Assembly (NCBI RefSeq): GCF_018130215.1
Contig: NZ_JAFCKQ010000020.1
Span: 1-64,000 of the forward strand
Reading direction: 5' to 3'
Source of the DNA: Bradyrhizobium jicamae
GTDB taxonomy: Bacteria; Pseudomonadota; Alphaproteobacteria; Rhizobiales; Xanthobacteraceae
Length of the DNA stretch: 64,000 bases
Part shown: one piece after another, positions 34,693 through 43,732 of the stretch
How positions within the stretch are numbered: the first letter of the stretch is position 1
How the letters are laid out: every line of letters starts with the position of its first letter
The notes under the pieces: model-generated
Database searches by the model: none
Told to the model about the DNA's origin: nothing
Seen by the model: the letters and a program-made list of their open reading frames with translations, nothing else
Made by a program: the position numbers and the translations under genes

Positions 34693-35682
34693 TCAGTTCT
34701 TGTAGATCTGATCGAAGATGCCGCCCTCGGCGAAGTGATCCTTCTGCGCCTTGGTCCAGCCGCCGAAAACGTCGTCGATGGTGAAAAGTTCGACCCTGGC
34801 GAAGGATTTTTCGTATTCCTTGGCAATCTCGGGATCACGCGGGCGGTAGGAATTGCGCGCGGCGATCTCCTGGCCTTCCCTCGAGTACCAGTACTTCAGA
34901 TACGCCTCGGCAACGGCGCGGGTACCCTTCCTGTCGGCCACCTTGTCGACCACGGCGACCGGCGGCTCGGCGAGGATCGACTGTGGCGGCGCCACGATCT
35001 CGAACTTGTCCTGGCCGAATTCACGAAGCGCGAGGAAGGCTTCGTTCTCCCACGCCAGCAGCACGTCGCCGACGCCGCGCTCGACGAAGGTCACGGTCGA
35101 ACCGCGCGCGCCGGTATCGAGCACCGGCACGTTCTGATAGAGATCTGCGACGAACTTCTTCGCCTTGTCGGCCGAGCCATATTTCTTCTGCGCATAGCCC
35201 CAGGCGGCCAGATAATTCCAGCGCGCACCGCCGGAGGTCTTCGGGTTCGGCGTGATGACGCTGACGCCCGGCTTGATCAGATCGTCCCAATCCTTGATGC
35301 CCTTGGGATTGCCCTTGCGCACCAGGAACACGATGGTCGAGGTGTAGGGCGAGGCGTTGAGCGGCAGCCGCTTCTGCCAGTCGGCCGCGGCAAGGCCCTT
35401 GGCCGCGATCGCATCGATGTCATAGGCGAGCGCGAGCGTGACGATGTCGGCCTGCAATCCGTCGATCACCGCACGGGCCTGCGAGCCCGAACCGCCGTGC
35501 GATTGCTTGATCTCGACGCTCTTGCCGGTCTCCTTCTGGTAGGCCGCTGCGAATGCCTTGTTGAAATCGACATAGAGCTCGCGCGTCGGATCGTAGGAGA
35601 CGTTGAGCAGCGAATAGTCGGCAGCGAAGGCCGAGCCTGCCCACAACAGTCCTGCGACGAGCGGCAGGATACGACGGACCAT
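34693..35682 (-). CDS. sbp: Sulfate-binding periplasmic protein
   Basis: A 329-residue periplasmic solute-binding protein: signal peptide ending AFA-AD, LLNVSYDPTRELYVDFNKAF and the sulfate-contacting QSHGGSGSQARAVIDG (residues about 55-72), plus the family end block FARVELFTIDDVFGGWTKAQ. These match Sbp/CysP. The start ATG at 35682 is backed by GGAGAAGGAA. It is the first gene of the uptake operon, 161 bases downstream of cysH on the same strand, so the operon may be part of a longer cys transcript or have its own promoter at 35683-35843. Confidence 0.94.
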   Translation of the reverse strand: MVRRILPLVAGLLWAGSAFAADYSLLNVSYDPTRELYVDFNKAFAAAYQKETGKSVEIKQSHGGSGSQARAVIDGLQADIVTLALAYDIDAIAAKGLAAADWQKRLPLNASPYTSTIVFLVRKGNPKGIKDWDDLIKPGVSVITPNPKTSGGARWNYLAAWGYAQKKYGSADKAKKFVADLYQNVPVLDTGARGSTVTFVERGVGDVLLAWENEAFLALREFGQDKFEIVAPPQSILAEPPVAVVDKVADRKGTRAVAEAYLKYWYSREGQEIAARNSYRPRDPEIAKEYEKSFARVELFTIDDVFGGWTKAQKDHFAEGGIFDQIYKN

Positions 35683-35843
35683 TTCCTTCTCCATTCGACC
35701 TGAGCGACGCGCATCAGGGAACACGCAAGACATAACTCGCGGTGAAGTGGTCTTGAGTCAACGAAACCGCTTTTCATTGTTTGCGGCCGCGCAGCGCAGC
35801 TGTGCTACGAATCCGTCGTCGCGCGACGTGTTTTGTCGTTGGG

Positions 35844-36566
35844 CTACGACATCTTGGTCGTGTGGATGCCGCACTCCGTCTTCGCACGACCGCGCCAGCG
35901 GCCGTCGCGCGCATCCTCCCCGGGCGCAGACCGGCTGCTGCAGGGCATACACCCGACCGAGAGATAACCCGATGCGACAAGTGGATGCGGCGGCAATTTG
36001 CCGAGCGCGTAGATCGCCTCGATCTCCTCGCGCGACACATTGGCCAACGGGTTGAATTTCAACCTTACGCCGTCATCCTCGACCACGGGGATGTCGGCGC
36101 GGGTGGCGCTCTGGAAGCGCTTGCGGCCGTTGATCCAGGCCGAGAACGGCTTCAGCGCCCGCGCCAGCGGCTCGACCTTGCGGATGCGGCAGCAGGCATC
36201 CGGATCGGTGAACCACAGCTCGCGGTCGGGATCCTCGCGCGACAGCGTCTCCTCGAGCGGCTTGATCGATCGCACATCGCGAAGGCCGAGGCTCTCGATC
36301 AGCGTGTCGCGATAGGCCAGCGTCTCCTCGAACAGCCAGCCGGTGTCGAGGAAGATCACGGGGATGGCCGGATCGACATCCGCCATCACCTTGAGCAGCG
36401 CGGCCGATTCGGTGCCGAACGACGACACCAGCGCGAGATGTTCACGGCCGACCCTCTTCAATGCGGTCGCGATCACCTCCGCGGGCGAGGCCGCGCGCAA
36501 CGCGCGATCGAGCGCATCGGCCGACTCCGGCCGGGGCGGCGACAACTCCGGTGCAAGCGTGCTCAC
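35844..36566 (-). CDS. cysH: Assimilatory adenylyl-sulfate (APS) reductase, plant type
   Basis: A 240-residue reductase with the PP-loop SFGTESAALL and the four iron-sulfur cysteines C125, C126 (DACCRIRK) and C206, C209 (GCMPCS), then the catalytic cysteine C232 in ECGIH. Enzymes with the CC...CxxC set bind a [4Fe-4S] cluster and reduce APS directly, whereas the PAPS-specific E. coli type lacks these cysteines. So sulfate reduction here probably goes through APS. Its start overlaps the stop of the DUF934 gene by four bases. Confidence 0.94.
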   Translation of the reverse strand: MSTLAPELSPPRPESADALDRALRAASPAEVIATALKRVGREHLALVSSFGTESAALLKVMADVDPAIPVIFLDTGWLFEETLAYRDTLIESLGLRDVRSIKPLEETLSREDPDRELWFTDPDACCRIRKVEPLARALKPFSAWINGRKRFQSATRADIPVVEDDGVRLKFNPLANVSREEIEAIYALGKLPPHPLVASGYLSVGCMPCSSRSAPGEDARDGRWRGRAKTECGIHTTKMS

Positions 36567-37078
36567 TGGCCTGCGCTCTCCGAGTGGCGCTGCTGCATGC
36601 GACGATTGAGCGCAGTGAGGCGGCCGTCGCCGGTCGGCTGATAGAACACCGAATAGCGCTTCATGGTCTCGGCAAAGGCGGCGGCGTCGGCCTCCTTCTT
36701 AACCTCGAAGGCGTCGAAACCGGCGCGGGTCATGAACACGAACTGGTCGCGCAGCACCTGCCCGGTGGCGCGCAGCTCGCCGTCATAGCCATGGCGCTCG
36801 CGCAGCAGACGTGCCTGGCTGTAGGCACGGCCGTCGCGGAAGGTCGGGAACACCAGCGCGACCGTGGCGAGGCGATCGAGATAGGGCACGAGATCGTCGA
36901 GGTCGCGATTGTTCGGCCAGATTACGCCGGTCTTGCCGGCACGGCGCAGCAACGCCTCGGGATCGGCGAGGAAGCGCTCCGATGTGACCAGGATCGCGCC
37001 GTCGCCGGGCAATTCGGTGCCGTCGGCGACATGAACGAACAGATCGGTGGTGATACTTCCCTGCTTAACGAGTGGCAT
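36563..37078 (-). CDS. DUF934 family protein of the sulfite reductase operon
   Basis: A 171-residue member of DUF934. Landmarks: IWPNNRDLDDLVPYLDRLA and VALVFPTFRDGRAYSQARLLRERHGY (read at about 50-95). DUF934 genes almost always sit next to cysI or cysH in Proteobacteria that lack the flavoprotein CysJ, so it has been proposed as an accessory of the ferredoxin-type sulfite reductase. It overlaps cysI by 14 bases and cysH by four, so all three are translationally coupled. Confidence 0.9.
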   Translation of the reverse strand: MPLVKQGSITTDLFVHVADGTELPGDGAILVTSERFLADPEALLRRAGKTGVIWPNNRDLDDLVPYLDRLATVALVFPTFRDGRAYSQARLLRERHGYDGELRATGQVLRDQFVFMTRAGFDAFEVKKEADAAAFAETMKRYSVFYQPTGDGRLTALNRRMQQRHSESAGQ

Positions 37079-38720
37079 AGACCCGCTCCTTGAATGGCTC
37101 GACGCCCAGACGCTTCACCGTATCGACGAACAGTTCCTCGGGACGGTCGCGCAGCGCGAGATAGGCTTCAACAATGTCTTCGACAACATCGGCAACTTCC
37201 GCGTAGGGAACGGCCGGGCCGATCAACGTGCCCATCTGCGCGTTCTCGTCGGCGCGGCCGCCGATCGTGATCTGGTAGAATTCCTCGCCGTTCTTCTCGA
37301 CGCCGAGAATGCCGATATGGCCGACATGGTGGTGGCCGCAGGCGTTGATGCAGCCGGAGATGTTGATATGGAGCCGGCCGATCAGGCCGGCGGTGTCGTG
37401 GTTGGCGAACCGCCGCGTCAGCTCCTGCGCGATCGGGATCGAGCGCGCATTCGCCAGCGAGCAGTAATCCAGCCCCGGGCAGGCGATGATGTCGGTGACG
37501 AGGTTGACGTTCGGCGTCGCGAGGCCGAGGCGGTCGAGCGCCTTGAACAGGGCGGGCAAATCGCGCTTGGCGACGTGCGGCAGCGCCAGGTTCTGTTCAT
37601 GGCCGACGCGGATCTCGCCGAACGAATACTTGTCGGCAAGATCGGCGACCGCGTCCATCTGCTCGGCGGTGGCATCGCCCGGCGGGCCGCCGACCGGCTT
37701 CAGCGACAGCGTCACGATCGAATAGCCCTGCACCTTGTGCGGGGCCACCGAGTTCCTGCGCCAGCGCTCGAACAGCGGATCATGCGCGGCCTGCTTCAGC
37801 TCGTCCGGCATGTGCGGCAGCTTTTCGTAGAGGGGGTAGGAGAAGCGCGAGCGGACCTCCTCGATGGCGGCGCGATCGAGCCGCAGCTCGGTGTCGCCCA
37901 TCTGCTTCCACTCCTCGTCGACTTCCCTGGCGAACTTCTCGATGCCGAGCTCGTGCACCAGGATCTTGATGCGCGCCTTGTAGATGTTGTCGCGGCGGCC
38001 GTACTGGTTGTAGACCCTTAGGATCGCCTCGATGTAGCTGAGGACGTCGCGGCCGTTCACGAACGGCTTGATGGTCTTGGCGATGAACGGTGTGCGGCCG
38101 AGGCCGCCGCCGACCAGAACCTCGAAGCCGGTCTCGCCATCGGCGTTCCTGTGCAGCCGCAGCCCGATGTCGTGAATCTTGATCGCGGCGCGGTCGTGCT
38201 CGGAGGCGGTGATTGCGATCTTGAACTTGCGCGGCAGGAAAGAGAATTCCGGGTGCAGCGTGGTGTGCTGACGAATCAGCTCCGACCAGATGCGGGGATC
38301 CTCGATCTCGCCCGGCGCGACCCCGGCCCACTGGTCCGAGGTGACATTGCGCATGTTGTTGCCCGAGGTCTGCATCGCGTGGATGCCGACCTCGGCGAGG
38401 TCGGCCAGCGCGTCCGGCAGCTCCGCGAGCTTGATCCAGTTGAACTGGATGTTCTGCCGCGTGGTGAAATGGCCATAGCCGCGGTCGTAGCGGCGCGCGA
38501 CATGGGCGAGCCGGCGCAGCTGCTTCGACGACAGCGTGCCATAGGGGATCGCGACACGGAACATGTAGGCGTGCAGTTGCAGGTACACGCCATTCTGCAG
38601 CCGCAGCAGCTTGAATTCGTCCTCGGTGAGCTCGCCGGAAAGGCGACGCTTCACCTGATCGCGGAATTCCGAGACACGCTCGTTGATCAGCGTGCGATCG
38701 AGTTCGTCATATGCATACAT
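37065..38720 (-). CDS. cysI: Sulfite reductase (ferredoxin-type, sirohaem)
   Basis: A 551-residue sirohaem/[4Fe-4S] reductase. The two cysteine pairs are present as CPGLDYC (C-x5-C) and CINAC (C-x3-C), together with TSGNNMRNVTSDQWAG. It reduces sulfite to sulfide with six electrons. No CysJ flavoprotein subunit is adjacent, so ferredoxin or another small donor is likely. A nitrite reductase of the same superfamily is an alternative in isolation, but the cysG/cysH neighbours decide for sulfite. It is followed by DUF934 and preceded by DUF2849. Confidence 0.92.
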   Translation of the reverse strand: MYAYDELDRTLINERVSEFRDQVKRRLSGELTEDEFKLLRLQNGVYLQLHAYMFRVAIPYGTLSSKQLRRLAHVARRYDRGYGHFTTRQNIQFNWIKLAELPDALADLAEVGIHAMQTSGNNMRNVTSDQWAGVAPGEIEDPRIWSELIRQHTTLHPEFSFLPRKFKIAITASEHDRAAIKIHDIGLRLHRNADGETGFEVLVGGGLGRTPFIAKTIKPFVNGRDVLSYIEAILRVYNQYGRRDNIYKARIKILVHELGIEKFAREVDEEWKQMGDTELRLDRAAIEEVRSRFSYPLYEKLPHMPDELKQAAHDPLFERWRRNSVAPHKVQGYSIVTLSLKPVGGPPGDATAEQMDAVADLADKYSFGEIRVGHEQNLALPHVAKRDLPALFKALDRLGLATPNVNLVTDIIACPGLDYCSLANARSIPIAQELTRRFANHDTAGLIGRLHINISGCINACGHHHVGHIGILGVEKNGEEFYQITIGGRADENAQMGTLIGPAVPYAEVADVVEDIVEAYLALRDRPEELFVDTVKRLGVEPFKERVYATR

Positions 38721-38732
38721 GATCGATCAACC

Positions 38733-39050
38733 CTACGCCGGCACACGGAGATCGATGGTGACGCCCTTGGCGCGGATATGTTCGCGGAGATTGCCGGGCT
38801 GGATCTTGCCGCCGTCCTTGAGGTCGACCGGCGCGACATAGGCGCCGACCGCGCCGACATCGTCGGCTGTGGCTTCGGCGAGCAGGACGCGAGCATCGTC
38901 GGACGTGCCGACGGTCGCGGCGTCGGCAAGCTCGGTCGACCAGCCCTTCTGGGCGGTGCGGTAGACTACCGCGCCATCCCAGGTGCGGTTCGCGGTCACC
39001 ACCGACGGTCCTGTGATGCGGATCTTCTTCTGTTCAAGCGGAGAGGTCAT
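38733..39050 (-). CDS. DUF2849 family protein
   Basis: A 105-residue protein of DUF2849 (core GPSVVTANRTWDGAVVYRTA, then SVDDARVLLAEA-like and VDLKDGGKIQPGNLREHIRA). It occurs in Alphaproteobacteria next to cysI and cysG; its function is unknown, but a role in electron or sirohaem delivery to sulfite reductase has been suggested by context. Its start overlaps the cysG stop by four bases and it ends 12 bases before cysI. Confidence 0.87.
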   Translation of the reverse strand: MTSPLEQKKIRITGPSVVTANRTWDGAVVYRTAQKGWSTELADAATVGTSDDARVLLAEATADDVGAVGAYVAPVDLKDGGKIQPGNLREHIRAKGVTIDLRVPA

Positions 39051-40483
39051 TCGGCAGCTTCCAGCAGTTCGGAGAGGATTTTGGTGGGGTTGGATTGGCG
39101 CCATGGCGCGGATTGCGCCACCACGTCGCCAATGATGAGGATGGCGGGACCGCCATCGATGGTCTTGACCAGGTCGGGCAGGCGCGCCAGCGGGCCGACC
39201 GCCGACTTGGCATCGGGACGCGTGACGCGAGCGAACACGCCGACCGGCGTCTCGGGCGAACGGCCCGCGGCGAGCAGGCCGGTGCGGATCGTGGATGCCG
39301 CAGTCATGCCCATGTAGACGACGACGGTCATCGTCTTGTCGGTGAGCGCGGACCAGTCCACCGCCTCGGCATCGCGCGCCTTGTGCGCGGTGAGGAAGGT
39401 GATGCGCCGCGCCTTGTGACGATAGGTCAGCGGCGCCTCGAACTGCGCGGCGGCGCCAAGGCCCGCGGTGATTCCGGGAATAATCGAATAATCCACACCG
39501 GCCGCACGCAGCGCGGTGACCTCCTCGCCGCCGCGGCCGAAGACGAAGGGATCGCCACCCTTCAGCCGCACCGCGCGCTGGCCGGATTTCGCGGCCTCGA
39601 TCATCAGTCTGTTGGTCGCGTCCTGACCGATGCCGGGCTTGCCGACGCGGCGGCCGACCGCAACCCGCGCGGCGTCGCGCCTGATCCGGTCGAGGATCTC
39701 CGGCGACACCAGCTCGTCATAGAACACGATGTCGGCGTCCTGCAGCGCACGCAGCGCCTTGACGGTGAGCAGATCCGGGTCGCCCGGACCGGCGCCCACC
39801 AGCGTCACATGGCCTTCTGCCTTGCCCTCCCCGGTTGCACCGGCGAATGCGGACGGATCGGCGATCGCCTCCAGCGCCTTTGCGGCCTCGGCCTTGCGGC
39901 CGGCCAGCACAAGCGCGCCGATCGGGCCGTCGACAATGCGCTCCCAGAAGCGTCGGCGCAGTAGCGAGTCGGAGATGACGCCGTGGATCGACTTGCGGAA
40001 ACCTCCGATGAAGCCGGCGAGATCGCCGATCCGTGCCGGCAGCACCGCCTCGATGCGCTCGCGGATGCGGCGCGCCACCACCGGCGACGTGCCGCCGGTC
40101 CCGACGGCGACGATGACGTCGCCGCGATCGACGATCGCCGGGAAGATGAAGGTCGAGTGGTCGAGGTCGTCCATCACGTTGACGGGCAGGCCGGCCGCCC
40201 TGGCGCGCACAGACATCGCAACGCCGATATCACCCGCGCCGGCGCAGAGAATTGCAATGACGCCTTTCAGATCGGCCGCGAGCGGATCGCCGTCGGCGCG
40301 CTCGATCCGCGCCGCGTCGGCGGCGGCAAGGCCAGCGAGATCGTGTTGGCCATCGGTCGCATACCAGCGGACCCGCGCGCCGGCAGCCGCCAGCAGGCGC
40401 AACTTGGCGCGCACCAGCTCGCCCGCTCCTACGAGCAGCACCTTGCCGGCATGCAGATCCAGAAAGACGGGCAGATATCGCAT
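39047..40483 (-). CDS. cysG: Sirohaem synthase
   Basis: A 478-residue trifunctional enzyme. The N-terminal part (about 1-205) is the precorrin-2 dehydrogenase/ferrochelatase with the NAD site VLLVGAGELVRAKLRLLAAA; the C-terminal part (about 218-470) is uroporphyrinogen-III methyltransferase with VTLVGAGPGDPDLLTVKALR, YDELVSPEIL and LKGGDPFVFGRGGEE. It makes the sirohaem that CysI needs. It heads the minus-strand reduction operon and is divergent from cysD. Confidence 0.95.
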   Translation of the reverse strand: MRYLPVFLDLHAGKVLLVGAGELVRAKLRLLAAAGARVRWYATDGQHDLAGLAAADAARIERADGDPLAADLKGVIAILCAGAGDIGVAMSVRARAAGLPVNVMDDLDHSTFIFPAIVDRGDVIVAVGTGGTSPVVARRIRERIEAVLPARIGDLAGFIGGFRKSIHGVISDSLLRRRFWERIVDGPIGALVLAGRKAEAAKALEAIADPSAFAGATGEGKAEGHVTLVGAGPGDPDLLTVKALRALQDADIVFYDELVSPEILDRIRRDAARVAVGRRVGKPGIGQDATNRLMIEAAKSGQRAVRLKGGDPFVFGRGGEEVTALRAAGVDYSIIPGITAGLGAAAQFEAPLTYRHKARRITFLTAHKARDAEAVDWSALTDKTMTVVVYMGMTAASTIRTGLLAAGRSPETPVGVFARVTRPDAKSAVGPLARLPDLVKTIDGGPAILIIGDVVAQSAPWRQSNPTKILSELLEAAE

Positions 40484-40730
40484 CAGTTACTCGCTTCCCC
40501 AACTTGGGGGTTGACTGAAATTATTTTCTATTTATGTGTCGATCAAGGCCAATAAAGAGAAAATTATTTCTTCTATATTGCGCCGCAACTTTAGAATTTT
40601 CACCTCCCAAGGCCAAGGCCGATAGATGCATCTTCTCGACAACGAATCTGCCGCCACCGGGTCTCGGCCCTCAGCCCTCCGCAAAGCAGCTTCCGTGCCG
40701 AATATTTCGGCCGATCGGGGAGCGCCTTCG
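40484..40730. promoter_or_regulatory. Divergent cysG/cysD promoter region
   Basis: The 247 bases between cysG and cysD include a markedly AT-rich stretch (40511-40605) in a GC-rich neighbourhood. AAATTATTT occurs at 40518-40526 and again at 40561-40569, 43 bases apart. CCCCAA-C-TTGGGG (40497-40509) is a near palindrome close to cysG. TCTATATTG at 40572-40580 could be a -10 for cysD. This is probably where a cysteine/sulfur regulator binds, but I do not recognise a known operator. Confidence 0.6.
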
Positions 40731-41525
40731 ATGGATCACCTCGACGAGCTCGAGGCGCAGAGCATCTACATCCTGCGCGAGGCGTTCGCACGGTTGAAGA
40801 AGCTGGCTCTGCTGTGGTCGCTGGGCAAGGACTCCAACGTGATGATCTGGCTGGCGCGCAAGGCGTTCTTCGGCCGCGTCCCGTTCCCGGCACTGCATGT
40901 CGACACCGGCAAGAAGTTTCCGGAGATGTACGCGTTCCGCGATCGCTTCGGTAAGGAATGGGATCTCGATTTGCGCGTCGAGCCCTGCCCGCCGATCGAC
41001 AGCGTCGACCCGACCCTGCCGCCGGCCGCGCGTTCCGCCGCGCGCAAGACCGAAGGCCTCAAGCTTGCGCTCAACAAGTTCGGCTTTGACGGGCTGATCG
41101 CCGGCATCCGCCGCGACGAGGAAGCGACCCGTGCGAAAGAGCGCGTATTCTCCCCGCGCGGGCTCGAAGGCGAATGGGACGTGCGCGATCAGCCGCCGGA
41201 ATTCTGGGACCATTTCAACGCCTCGCCGCCGCAGGGCGCGCATTTGCGCATCCATCCGATCCTGCATTGGACCGAGGCCGATATCTGGGCCTACACCAAG
41301 CGCGAGAACATCCCGATCATCCCGCTCTACCTCGCAAGGGATGGCAAGCGCTATCGCTCGCTGGGCGACGCCGACATCACCTTCCCGGTCGCCTCGACCG
41401 CCTCGAACATCGACGAGATCCTGACCGAGCTCGACGGCACCAAGGTGCCCGAGCGCGCCGGCCGCGCACTCGACCACGAGACCGAGGATGCGTTCGAGCG
41501 GCTGCGTGTCGCCGGCTATCTCTGA
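40731..41525 (+). CDS. cysD: Sulfate adenylyltransferase small subunit
   Basis: A 264-residue ATP-pyrophosphatase domain protein: LALLWSLGKDSNVMIWLARKAFF contains the PP-loop SLGKDS, followed by HVDTGKKFPEMYAFRDRF and IRRDEEATRAKERVFS. It forms ATP sulfurylase with CysN, converting sulfate to APS. It is shorter than E. coli CysD (302) because the C-terminal region is compact. The ATG at 40731 has GGGGAGCG ahead. It is followed by cysNC after 23 bases. Confidence 0.93.
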   Translation: MDHLDELEAQSIYILREAFARLKKLALLWSLGKDSNVMIWLARKAFFGRVPFPALHVDTGKKFPEMYAFRDRFGKEWDLDLRVEPCPPIDSVDPTLPPAARSAARKTEGLKLALNKFGFDGLIAGIRRDEEATRAKERVFSPRGLEGEWDVRDQPPEFWDHFNASPPQGAHLRIHPILHWTEADIWAYTKRENIPIIPLYLARDGKRYRSLGDADITFPVASTASNIDEILTELDGTKVPERAGRALDHETEDAFERLRVAGYL

Positions 41526-41548
41526 TTCCAAAAGGCGCGAGCGTTACG

Positions 41549-43468
41549 ATGAACATGATCCTTCCCACCGCCTCGATCTCGGCAACGCCCAACGGCACGA
41601 CGCGGCCGCAGGTGCGCATCGTCATCGTGGGCCACGTCGATCACGGCAAGTCCACTCTGGTCGGCCGCCTGCTGCACGAGACCGGCAGCCTGCCGGACGG
41701 AAAGCTGGAGATGCTGAAGGCGGTCAGCGCGCGGCGCGGCATGCCGTTCGAATGGTCATTCCTGCTCGACGCGCTGCAGACCGAGCGCGACCAGGGCATC
41801 ACCATCGACACCACGCAGATCCGCTTCCGAACCGGCTCGCGCGACGTCGTGCTGATCGACGCGCCCGGCCACGCCGAGTTCCTCCGCAACATGATCACCG
41901 GCGCTTCGCAGGCCGATGGTGCGGTGCTGATCATCGATGCACTGGAGGGTGTGCGCGACCAGACGCGGCGGCACGGCTATCTCCTGCATCTGCTTGGCGT
42001 GAAGCAGGTCGCCGTCGTCGTCAACAAGATGGACCGGGTCGAGTTCAGCGCCGACAGGTTCAAGGAGATCAGCGACGAGATTTCCGCGCACCTGATCGGC
42101 CTCGGCGTCAAGCCGACCGCCGTGATCCCGATCTCGGCACGTGACGGTGACGGTGTCGCCGAGCGCACGCCGCGGATCGGCTGGTACGCCGGTCCCACAG
42201 TGGTCGATGCGCTGGATGCGCTGGAGCCGGCGCGGCCGCTGGGCGAGCTCGCGCTGCGGCTGCCTGTGCAGGCGATCTACAAGTTCGACGACCGCCGCAT
42301 CATCGCCGGGCGCATCGAGTCCGGCCACCTCAAGGCCGGCGACGAGATCGTGATCATGCCTGCCGGCAAGATCGCGAAGATCAGGAGCGTCGAGGGCTGG
42401 CCGGCGACGCCGGTGAGCGGCCCGCAAACCGCCGGACGCTCCGTCGGCATCACGCTCGACCGCGAGCTGTTCCTTGAGCGCGGCGACGTGATCGGTCATC
42501 CCGGGCAGAACCCGCGCGACACCCGCCGCATCCACGCCCGCATCTTCTGGCTGCACGACAAGCCGCTCACCAAGGGCGAGCAGATCCTGGTCCGCCTCGG
42601 CGCCAAGGAAAGCCGCGCCACCGTGGTCGCAATCGAGAAGGCGATCGACCCCGGCGCGCTGTCGAATGAAGAGAACACTGCGATCGCGCGCAACCATGTC
42701 GGCGAGATCGACATCTCGCTGGCGCAGCCGGTCGCAACCGATCCCTACACCGAGAACCCACGCACCGGGCGCCTGGTGATCGAGGTCAACGGCCGCATCG
42801 CCGGCGGTGGCCTCGTGCTGTCGGTCGACGCCGGTCGGCCGGCTGTGCCGGTCGATATCGTGCCGGTGGAATCCGCGCTGCGACCGGACGAGCGCTCCGC
42901 GCGCTACCACCACAATGGCGCGGTGATCTGGCTGACCGGTCTGCCCGGTTCCGGCAAATCGACGCTGGCGCGTGCGCTGGAGCGGCGGCTGTTCTCCACC
43001 GGCGGCTCGCCGATCCTGCTTGACGGCGACACGCTGCGTGCCGGGCTCAACGGCGATCTCGGCTTCTCGCCGCAGGACCGCAGCGAAAACATCCGCCGCC
43101 TTGCCGAGGTCGCGACCCATCTCGCGCGCAACGGCCATATCGCGATCGTCGCCGCGGTGTCGCCGTCGACCACCGACCGCGCGGCTGCGCGCCGCATCGC
43201 CGACAGCGCGTTCCGCGAAATCTATGTCGCAACCCCGGCCGAGGTCTGCGAGACACGCGATCCCAAGGGCCACTACGCCAAGGCCCGCGCCGGCGCGCTG
43301 CAGGGCTTCACGGGCATCGCCAACGACTATCAGCCGCCGACGGACAATGAGCTGACGATCGACACGTCGAACCGCTCGGTTGCCGATGCCGCCGACGAGA
43401 TCGAGCGGATGCTGGCGAAGACCGGCATCCTGTTCGGCGAACTGACCGACTTCGCGGCGAATATCTAG
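41549..43468 (+). CDS. cysNC: Bifunctional sulfate adenylyltransferase large subunit / APS kinase
   Basis: A 639-residue fusion. Residues 1-445 are the GTPase subunit of ATP sulfurylase (CysN): P-loop GHVDHGKST, QGITIDT switch region, DAPGHAEF (G3) and NKMD (G4). Residues about 455-639 are APS kinase (CysC): P-loop GLPGSGKST and the VSPSTTDR phospho-serine-type loop. The protein gives GTP-driven APS synthesis and then phosphorylates APS to PAPS, as in rhizobial NodQ. PAPS is not needed by the plant-type CysH here, so it may serve sulfate transfer or recycling. Confidence 0.94.
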   Translation: MNMILPTASISATPNGTTRPQVRIVIVGHVDHGKSTLVGRLLHETGSLPDGKLEMLKAVSARRGMPFEWSFLLDALQTERDQGITIDTTQIRFRTGSRDVVLIDAPGHAEFLRNMITGASQADGAVLIIDALEGVRDQTRRHGYLLHLLGVKQVAVVVNKMDRVEFSADRFKEISDEISAHLIGLGVKPTAVIPISARDGDGVAERTPRIGWYAGPTVVDALDALEPARPLGELALRLPVQAIYKFDDRRIIAGRIESGHLKAGDEIVIMPAGKIAKIRSVEGWPATPVSGPQTAGRSVGITLDRELFLERGDVIGHPGQNPRDTRRIHARIFWLHDKPLTKGEQILVRLGAKESRATVVAIEKAIDPGALSNEENTAIARNHVGEIDISLAQPVATDPYTENPRTGRLVIEVNGRIAGGGLVLSVDAGRPAVPVDIVPVESALRPDERSARYHHNGAVIWLTGLPGSGKSTLARALERRLFSTGGSPILLDGDTLRAGLNGDLGFSPQDRSENIRRLAEVATHLARNGHIAIVAAVSPSTTDRAAARRIADSAFREIYVATPAEVCETRDPKGHYAKARAGALQGFTGIANDYQPPTDNELTIDTSNRSVADAADEIERMLAKTGILFGELTDFAANI

Positions 43469-43558
43469 CCCCTCGACTGCTGCCATCGCCCGGCTCGACC
43501 GGGCGACCCGGTATTCCGGAGGCATCGCCGCGTGAGCCGAAAGGTCGCGGCGTACTGG

Positions 43559-43581
43559 ATGCCCCGCTCGAGGCGGGGCAT
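43559..43581. repeat. Palindromic intergenic hairpin
   Basis: ATGCCCCGC (43559-43567) and GCGGGGCAT (43573-43581) form a perfect nine-base-pair hairpin with loop TCGAG. The surrounding sequence (TGGATGCCCCGCTCGAGGCGG in part) is a frequent Bradyrhizobium intergenic motif. It is in the 264-base space between cysNC and glcB. Confidence 0.7.
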
Positions 43582-43639
43582 GACGGCGGAATTCAGGGCG
43601 AAACAGGGGGGCCTTCTCAGAGCCGTGACTTTAGGGCTA

Positions 43640-43675
43640 AAAGGGCCGTGAACGCGGCCCTTTGGCGCGTTTTTT
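43640..43675 (+). terminator. Probable terminator of cysD-cysNC
   Basis: AAAGGGCCG (43640-43648) pairs with CGGCCCTTT (43655-43663) around a six-base loop. GGCGCG and then TTTTTT (43670-43675) follow. The tail is offset by six bases from the stem, so efficiency is uncertain, but no other candidate exists after cysNC. Confidence 0.6.
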
Positions 43676-43732
43676 GCTGTTTTCCTATGGGAAGCAGCCT
43701 CGAAACGCCCGATTTTTTTGAGAAAGCCCATC

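Noticed and set aside
41756..43525. A 589-codon frame antisense to cysNC
   Set aside because: The cysNC reading has full CysN and CysC motifs, whereas this frame has none and shows shadow composition.
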